A stretch of 64,000 nucleotides of DNA, from NCBI RefSeq assembly GCF_030145145.1, contig NZ_JAQYWD010000019.1:45245-109244 (forward strand). The letters are read 5' to 3'. Positions 58,893 through 64,000 of this stretch are shown here, piece by piece (the first letter of the stretch is position 1; each line of letters opens with the position of its first letter). The DNA comes from Desulfobacula sp. (GTDB lineage: Bacteria; Desulfobacterota; Desulfobacteria; Desulfobacterales; Desulfobacteraceae). The notes beneath the pieces are model-generated. The model was not told the origin of the DNA and searched no databases. It worked only from the letters and a program-made list of their open reading frames with translations. The position numbers and the translations under genes were made by a program.

Positions 58893-59600
58893 TTATATGC
58901 CCAGATAGGCCTTTTTAACATTTTCGTTGGCCAATAGGTTTTCACCGGTGTCTGATAGTGAAATCAACCCATTTTCCATGACATATCCCCGGTGGGCTGC
59001 TTTCAGGGCCAGGTTAGCATTCTGTTCAACAATAAAAATAGTGGTTTTCTGCTCTTCATTTATTTTTTTGATGATGCCAAAAATCTGTTTGACAATGATG
59101 GGGGCCAGCCCAAGGGAGGGTTCGTCCAGCAGAAGAACTTTGGGGTGGCTCATCAAGGCCCGGGATATGGCCAGCATTTGCTGTTCCCCACCGCTGAGGG
59201 TTCCCCCGGCTTGGTTTTTCCGCTCCGCTAGTATGGGAAAAAGATCGTAAACATAGTCCATGTCGGTTTTGATTTTTCGGGTGTCATTCCTCAAAAAAGC
59301 ACCCATATCAAGATTTTCTGCCACCGTAAGGTAGGAAAAAATCCTTCGACCTTCAGGCACCTGGCAGATGCCTTTCTTAACAATCTCATCCGGCGGCATG
59401 TGGGTGATGTCCTCCCCCTTGAATTCAACACTGCCCCTTTTGGCAGGGACGATGCCGGATGTTGTCATTAACGCGGTGGATTTGCCGGCACCATTGGCGC
59501 CAATCAAAGAAATAACCTCTCCTTCCATCACCTCAAGGGTTATCCCCTTGAGGGCGTGAATATTGCCATAAAATGAGTGTACATTGTTTAATTTAAGCAT
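58893..59600 (-). CDS. livF: Branched-chain amino acid-type ABC transporter ATPase
   Basis: 235 residues. Walker A is GANGAGKST (near 36), signature LSGGEQQMLAIS (near 137), Walker B VLLLDEPSLGLAP (near 156). ATG at 59600 is preferred as LivF usually starts MLKxxN; frames to 59612 and 59618 also exist. It overlaps livG by 8 bases. It supplies ATP energy with LivG to import via LivHM. Confidence 0.93.
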   Translation of the reverse strand: MLKLNNVHSFYGNIHALKGITLEVMEGEVISLIGANGAGKSTALMTTSGIVPAKRGSVEFKGEDITHMPPDEIVKKGICQVPEGRRIFSYLTVAENLDMGAFLRNDTRKIKTDMDYVYDLFPILAERKNQAGGTLSGGEQQMLAISRALMSHPKVLLLDEPSLGLAPIIVKQIFGIIKKINEEQKTTIFIVEQNANLALKAAHRGYVMENGLISLSDTGENLLANENVKKAYLGI

Positions 59601-60381
59601 CTTCAGATTCATCTCCAAGATAGGCTTTGATTACATCTGGATTAGACTTTATCTGTTCCGGGGTACCTTCTGCAATTTTTTTGCCATAATCCACAACATG
59701 TATATTATCAGAAAGGCTCATGACAAGTTTCATATCGTGCTCAATGAGAAGAATTGAGACATTCTCCTCATCACGGAGCTTTATGATAAGATCATCCAGG
59801 CTTTTGGTCTCCATGGGATTCATGCCGGCTGCAGGCTCATCAAGGAGAAGCAGAAACGGATCCGTCGCCATTGCCCTGGCAATTTCAAGTCGTCGCTGGG
59901 CACCATAGGGAAGATTTGTGGCCAGTTCGTCCACATACATTTCAATGCCGATTTTTTCAAGGATGGAATAGGCTTTTTCAACAATGAAATTTTCTTCGGC
60001 CTTTGTGGCAGCGTTTTTGAATATGGCACCCAGAACGCCAGCCTTTGTAATGGAATGGCATCCTATCATGACATTTTCAAGAACGGTCATGGAACTGAAG
60101 AGGCGAATGTTCTGAAACGTCCGGGCCAGGCCTTTTTTGGTCACAATGTTTGGTTTCAGCCCGTTCAACCGCTCCTGCTTTTCATGGGGACAGATAAAAA
60201 TATCCCCGCTGGTTGGCTTGTAAATGCCTGTAATGCAGTTGAAAAAGGTTGTTTTTCCGGCCCCGTTGGGACCAATCAGTGCCGCAATCTCCCCTTGATG
60301 AATGGAGATATCAAGGCTGTCAATTGCCTTCAGGCCCCCAAACGCCATGGTCATATTTTTTACTTCAAGAATTGGTTTCAT
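59593..60381 (-). CDS. livG: Branched-chain amino acid-type ABC transporter ATPase
   Basis: 262 residues. Walker A GPNGAGKTT (near 37), a long insertion with GLARTFQNIRLFSSMTVLENVM (split over residues 83-104, LivG-specific), a divergent signature LPYGAQRRLEIARAM, and Walker B FLLLLDEPAAGMNP. It pairs with LivF. Confidence 0.94.
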   Translation of the reverse strand: MKPILEVKNMTMAFGGLKAIDSLDISIHQGEIAALIGPNGAGKTTFFNCITGIYKPTSGDIFICPHEKQERLNGLKPNIVTKKGLARTFQNIRLFSSMTVLENVMIGCHSITKAGVLGAIFKNAATKAEENFIVEKAYSILEKIGIEMYVDELATNLPYGAQRRLEIARAMATDPFLLLLDEPAAGMNPMETKSLDDLIIKLRDEENVSILLIEHDMKLVMSLSDNIHVVDYGKKIAEGTPEQIKSNPDVIKAYLGDESEDA

Positions 60382-60407
60382 TTAAACACTTTGCCATGTG
60401 AAAAGAG

Positions 60408-61604
60408 TTATGTTTTTTGGAATTTATAGGTTTTGCGCACATTATTTATGATTCCACCGGGTCTAAAGACCATCATCAATACGAGAACCGCACCAAATAT
60501 GATCATTCTAAATTCGGAAAAGGCCCTTAAGTATTCCGGCAAAAGAATGAGAAGCAATGCCCCGGAAATAACACCGGTGATGGAGCCCATACCCCCGAGA
60601 ACAACGGTGCACAGAATAATCACCGACTCCCAGATAGTAAAACTTGCCGGATTAATAAAGGTGGTTTTGGCTGCAAAAATAACCCCTGCCATGCCGGCCC
60701 ACATGGCACCCAGTCCAAAGGCCCTTAATTTTGTCCTTGCCTTGTCAATGCCCATGGCCTGGCAGGCGATCTCGTCATCTTTAAGCGCAATCCAGGCCCT
60801 GCCGATCCTTGAATTCTCCAGCCGGTTTATCACAAAAATGGTAAAGATAACCAGTCCCACAATAATATAGTACAAATAAATGATGGACCCTGAAAGGGAG
60901 AGGTCCACGCCGAAAAGTGGCGGTTTGGGAATATTGGGGATGCCGCTGGGGCCAAAGGAAAATTCGTTCCAGTTCTCAAGAACCAGACGGATGATTTCTC
61001 CAAATCCCAGGGTCACAATGGCCAGGTAGTCGCCCCGGAGCCTTAATACAGGGTAGCCGAGAATGACACCGAATATCAGGGCTAAAAATCCACCCAGGGG
61101 CAGTGCCAGCCAGAAAACTAACCCGTAGTGAAGGTTGAGCAGGGCATAGGAATATGCACCCACGGCAAAAAAGGCCACATATCCTAAATCCAGGAGGCCA
61201 GCAAGGCCGATGACAATATTGAGGCCAAGCCCCAGCATGACATAGATCAATGCGGATATCATGATATTGGTCTGGTACATGGAGAACATGTGCGGGAAGA
61301 CAATAATGAAAAGTCCCGTCAGGGCGACCAAGGGAATAAAGATCTTTTTGTCCAGGATAATCTTTTGAGCAAAAGAGAGGTTATCCGTTTTTTCTTTTTT
61401 CCCTTCCCTCTCTTTTCGTCGTATCATATATCGCCAGAGCATACTGATAAAAAAAGTGCCTATCCCGATATAGGCCATATTTAACCAGCGCCACTCCACA
61501 ACATCCTGTACCGTATTTACACGGATCACCATTATGGGAAATGTCAGAAACATAAACCACAAGGATACCAGTACCGATTTTTTTATTTCACCTGTTGCTG
61601 TCAT
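60408..61604 (-). CDS. livM: Branched-chain amino acid-type ABC permease
   Basis: 398 residues, about ten membrane segments, with the LivM landmark GLLDLGYVAFFAVGAYSYALL (split over residues 134-154) and LRGDYLAIVTLGFGEIIRL near 188. The N-terminal 90 residues, with a cytoplasmic charged stretch RRKEREGKKEK, are a lineage extension. It forms the channel with LivH. Confidence 0.93.
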   Translation of the reverse strand: MTATGEIKKSVLVSLWFMFLTFPIMVIRVNTVQDVVEWRWLNMAYIGIGTFFISMLWRYMIRRKEREGKKEKTDNLSFAQKIILDKKIFIPLVALTGLFIIVFPHMFSMYQTNIMISALIYVMLGLGLNIVIGLAGLLDLGYVAFFAVGAYSYALLNLHYGLVFWLALPLGGFLALIFGVILGYPVLRLRGDYLAIVTLGFGEIIRLVLENWNEFSFGPSGIPNIPKPPLFGVDLSLSGSIIYLYYIIVGLVIFTIFVINRLENSRIGRAWIALKDDEIACQAMGIDKARTKLRAFGLGAMWAGMAGVIFAAKTTFINPASFTIWESVIILCTVVLGGMGSITGVISGALLLILLPEYLRAFSEFRMIIFGAVLVLMMVFRPGGIINNVRKTYKFQKT

Positions 61605-61607
61605 AAT

Positions 61608-62522
61608 TTATACCTTCTGTGTCTCAGATTTGCCCAGAATTCCTGAAGGTCTCAGTATCAGGATCCCCACAAGAAATAAAAATGCAAACACATCCTCGTA
61701 ATCACTGGAGATATACCCGGTAAAAAAGCTTTCTGTCCATCCAAGGATCAATGCGCCAATCACCGCTCCGGGTATGGAACCGATGCCGCCAAGAACGGCT
61801 GCAACAAACGCCTTGATCCCTGCAATAAATCCCATGTAAAAATTGATCTGCCCGATGTGGGAAGCAATTAAAATACCGCCAATGGCCGCCGTGGCAGACC
61901 CCACAACAAAAGTGAAAGTGATCACTCTGTTGACATTGATGCCCAGCAGGGATGCCATTGTCTTGTCCTGGGACGTGGCCCTCATGGCTTTACCGATTTT
62001 TGTAAATTTGATGAGAAAGGTGAGAAGGATCATTACAATAACCGTTGTAATGAAAATAACAAGTTCAGCAGACGTCCAGATATGTGAATAAGGTTCCCAG
62101 AATTCGAAATCCGGAATCAGGCTTGGAAACGGCAGGAAATCAGATGTCTGGGCTAACAGCACATAGTTCTGGAGAAACAGTGACATGCCTATGGCACTGA
62201 TAAGTGCGGAAAGACGGGGTGCATTGGCATCCCTCAGCGGTTTGTAGGCAATTTTTTCAATGGTGAACCCATAGGCACTGGCATAGATAATGGCGGCTGC
62301 AGCGGCAATAATAATAACCGCAAGGCTTGGAAGTCCCATCATTGTCAGGACACTGGCGATGATCAGGCCGGTAAACGCACCAATCATGTAGATTTCACCA
62401 TGGGCAAAATTGATAAGCTGTATGATACCATAGACCATGGTATAGCCTAAGGCTATAAGGGCATAGATACTGCCCCGGGTAAGCCCGCCAAAAAAAAGGT
62501 ATGAAAAATAGTCAAAATCCAT
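61608..62522 (-). CDS. livH: Branched-chain amino acid-type ABC permease
   Basis: 304 residues, about eight membrane segments; LTRGSIYALIALGYTMVYGI (12-31), NFAHGEIYMIGAF (36-48) and VLGGIGSIPGAVIGALILG near 243 are signature LivH stretches. It ends 4 bases before livM. Confidence 0.94.
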   Translation of the reverse strand: MDFDYFSYLFFGGLTRGSIYALIALGYTMVYGIIQLINFAHGEIYMIGAFTGLIIASVLTMMGLPSLAVIIIAAAAAIIYASAYGFTIEKIAYKPLRDANAPRLSALISAIGMSLFLQNYVLLAQTSDFLPFPSLIPDFEFWEPYSHIWTSAELVIFITTVIVMILLTFLIKFTKIGKAMRATSQDKTMASLLGINVNRVITFTFVVGSATAAIGGILIASHIGQINFYMGFIAGIKAFVAAVLGGIGSIPGAVIGALILGWTESFFTGYISSDYEDVFAFLFLVGILILRPSGILGKSETQKV

Positions 62523-62578
62523 ATAACCTGCTTTTCTTTCTACCTGGTTCAGATCTTTTTCTGAGTTTTAAGCAAGAA

Positions 62579-62612
62579 TCAGGGGGGGGGCCAAACAGGC
62601 CCTATCCCCTGA
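62579..62612 (-). other. Hairpin between livK and livH
   Basis: TCAGGGG/CCCCTGA outer and GGGCC/GGCCC inner pairs around AAACA. Such hairpins after binding-protein genes often protect the upstream mRNA so that more binding protein than permease is made. It includes a run of ten G on the plus strand. Confidence 0.55.
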
Positions 62613-62641
62613 AATGATTGAATTGATAATTATCTTGTGTT

Positions 62642-63757
62642 TTATTTTTGTTCAACAAACACACCGTTTTCTACCCGGTAAACAGAAAAGCCGATGCCAA
62701 TGGCATCCCCATTCGCATCAAAGCTGATGTTTCCAAGAGGCGTGTCAACATATTCTGATTTAAGGGCCTTCATTACAGCATTGTAATCGGTGCTGCCTGC
62801 TTTTTCAACGGCGTTGAGCAGGGCAAGGGTTGCGGCATATGCGGCATCAAAAAAGGCGCCGGGGTCAGACCCATATGCTTCCTGATGGGCTTTTTTTGCT
62901 GCAATGGCCATGGCGTTGCCGGAAACATCCATGGGGCCTGTGGCAAAAACGCCTTCAGCATACTTTCCTGCAACCTTTATAAAGGTATCATCTTTTACAC
63001 CGTCAGAACCCATGAAAAGTGTGTCCATTTTTTTCTTGCGCATCAATGTGACAATTTTGGATGCTTCCGGATGATACCCGCCCCATACAACAAGATCCGG
63101 TTTTACGCGTCTGACTTTCATGACAATGGCTGAGTAATCCACAGCGCCGGGTGTTACCCCTTCAAACAGCGCCACATCAACACCGGCAGTGGTAAAATAT
63201 TTCTGGGCAAGCTCGGCCTGTCCTTTGCCATAATCTCCCTTGTCATGGAGAATGGCAATTTTTTTAACCTTGAGAACGTTGGTGGCAAATTTTACCTGGA
63301 GTTGGGCCTGGACCGCATCGTGGGCAATGGTTCTTAAAAAATTGGGATATTCGCCGGACAGGGTTAAATCAGGATTTGTGGCAGAAGGGGATATGGCAAT
63401 AATCCCTGCATCCTTGTAAATTCCCATGGCTGATTTGGTTGCGCCACTGCAGATGTGACCCATAACGACATCAACCCCGTCTGAAACAAGTTTTGTTGCC
63501 GTATTGCCCGCAACTTCAGGTTTACAGACATCATCTTCCACTAACAGTTCTACGGTTTTACCCAGAACCCCGCCCTGGGCATTGATCTTTTTCACAACAA
63601 GTTCAGCTGCGTGTACCGATGGAATTCCATACGATGCAAGATCGCCGCTGTGTGCACCGGCAACACCCAGTTTGATTGTATCACCGGCAAAGCCGGGGGC
63701 GGAAAAACCAATCAAGACAAATAATGACAGCACTAAAATTTTGAAATACAGTTTCAT
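62642..63757 (-). CDS. livK: Branched-chain amino acid-type ABC transporter substrate-binding protein
   Basis: 371 residues. The signal peptide MKLYFKILVLSLFVLIGFSA is cut near residue 24. Periplasmic binding fold type I: IKLGVAGAHSGDLASYGIPS (28-47), VMGHICSGATKS near 100 and ISPSATNPDLT near 122, with GDYGKGQAEL near 172. AAGGGAG precedes the ATG. Ligand may be a branched-chain or aromatic amino acid, or an aromatic acid; the nearby Pad-like operon makes an aromatic ligand attractive, which is inference. Confidence 0.94.
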   Translation of the reverse strand: MKLYFKILVLSLFVLIGFSAPGFAGDTIKLGVAGAHSGDLASYGIPSVHAAELVVKKINAQGGVLGKTVELLVEDDVCKPEVAGNTATKLVSDGVDVVMGHICSGATKSAMGIYKDAGIIAISPSATNPDLTLSGEYPNFLRTIAHDAVQAQLQVKFATNVLKVKKIAILHDKGDYGKGQAELAQKYFTTAGVDVALFEGVTPGAVDYSAIVMKVRRVKPDLVVWGGYHPEASKIVTLMRKKKMDTLFMGSDGVKDDTFIKVAGKYAEGVFATGPMDVSGNAMAIAAKKAHQEAYGSDPGAFFDAAYAATLALLNAVEKAGSTDYNAVMKALKSEYVDTPLGNISFDANGDAIGIGFSVYRVENGVFVEQK

Positions 63758-64000
63758 CTTTTTCTCCCTTTTTTAAAATATAGTTGTTTTTACAGCTGGC
63801 CTACCATTAAAAATATTATTTTTTGACTATAAAAATATGGCATCCCTTAGTCAAGTCATTTTACGGCAATCCTCAGGGCCAACGCAAGTAAATATTATAA
63901 GGTCCCTATGGTCTTGGTAACTGGCAATGGTCAGCCGAACATGACTTCCTCCAGATATTTCGGGTCTAAAGCTGCATTCAATCTTTTCGTTTTTACACTT
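63758..64000. other. Region upstream of the liv operon
   Basis: 243 bases to the window edge, AT-rich near 63771-63860 and therefore the likely promoter region of livKHMGF. No clear -35/-10 pair with 17-base spacing or gene start was identified. Confidence 0.4.

Overview
The window looks like the chromosome of an anaerobic, sulfate-reducing Desulfobacterota bacterium, most like Desulfobacula and its relatives in the Desulfobacteraceae. This is inferred from gene content alone: a tungsten-type aldehyde:ferredoxin oxidoreductase, two 2-oxoacid:ferredoxin oxidoreductases, a phenylacetyl-CoA dehydrogenase-like molybdoenzyme, a glutaconyl-CoA decarboxylase subunit next to a glutaryl-CoA dehydrogenase, and a 115-kDa-type glutamate dehydrogenase. 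No rRNA, tRNA, CRISPR array or prophage was seen.

Layout. (1) 1-17017 is an unbroken minus-strand run. Reading from its promoter leftwards it holds a TPP enzyme, a TAXI-type TRAP transporter, an HcnCAB-like FAD/[2Fe-2S]/FAD dehydrogenase, an Asp/Glu racemase-family protein, 2-oxoacid:ferredoxin oxidoreductase (alpha, and a fused beta-gamma), aldehyde:ferredoxin oxidoreductase with a MoaD-like protein, an aminotransferase, a GntR regulator and a CoA-acylating aldehyde dehydrogenase cut by the window edge. A divergent GntR gene faces it across an AT-only palindrome. (2) 18029-32381 is mostly housekeeping: glutamate dehydrogenase, a 3-hydroxyisobutyrate dehydrogenase-like enzyme, uraA/upp, priA, a PilZ protein, a sigma-54 activator, two divergent prmA paralogues and a cold-shock protein. 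(3) 32564-38310 is a glutaryl-CoA to crotonyl-CoA module: an IclR regulator, a glutaryl-CoA dehydrogenase carrying the non-decarboxylating Val-Glu signature, a biotin carrier, GcdA and a crotonase. (4) 38383-49965 is a mosaic of single genes: hydrolase, transporters, a CadC-like repressor with a metal permease interrupted by an in-frame UGA, an SAH/MTA deaminase, an archaeal-type thymidylate synthase, a toxin-antitoxin pair and universal stress proteins. (5) 50480-57784 is a plus-strand operon for phenylacetyl-CoA to phenylglyoxylate to benzoyl-CoA (Pad-like). (6) 58181-63757 holds a DUF2080/GNAT pair and a Liv-type ABC importer.

How the parts fit (inference): an aromatic amino acid such as phenylalanine could be transaminated and oxidised to an acyl-CoA or acid by region 1, taken to benzoyl-CoA by region 5, and, after ring reduction encoded elsewhere, finished from the dienoyl-CoA/glutaryl-CoA level by region 3.

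The two observations I consider newest are (a) a candidate selenocysteine codon in the SO_0444/DUF318-type permease at 41443-42522, with the reading frame conserved on both sides of the UGA and Cys two residues later, and (b) a miniature inverted-repeat element present four times, each copy flanked by a perfect 7-bp target duplication, inserted beside stop codons or terminators. A 178-bp GC-rich foldback at 46408-46585 is also unexplained.
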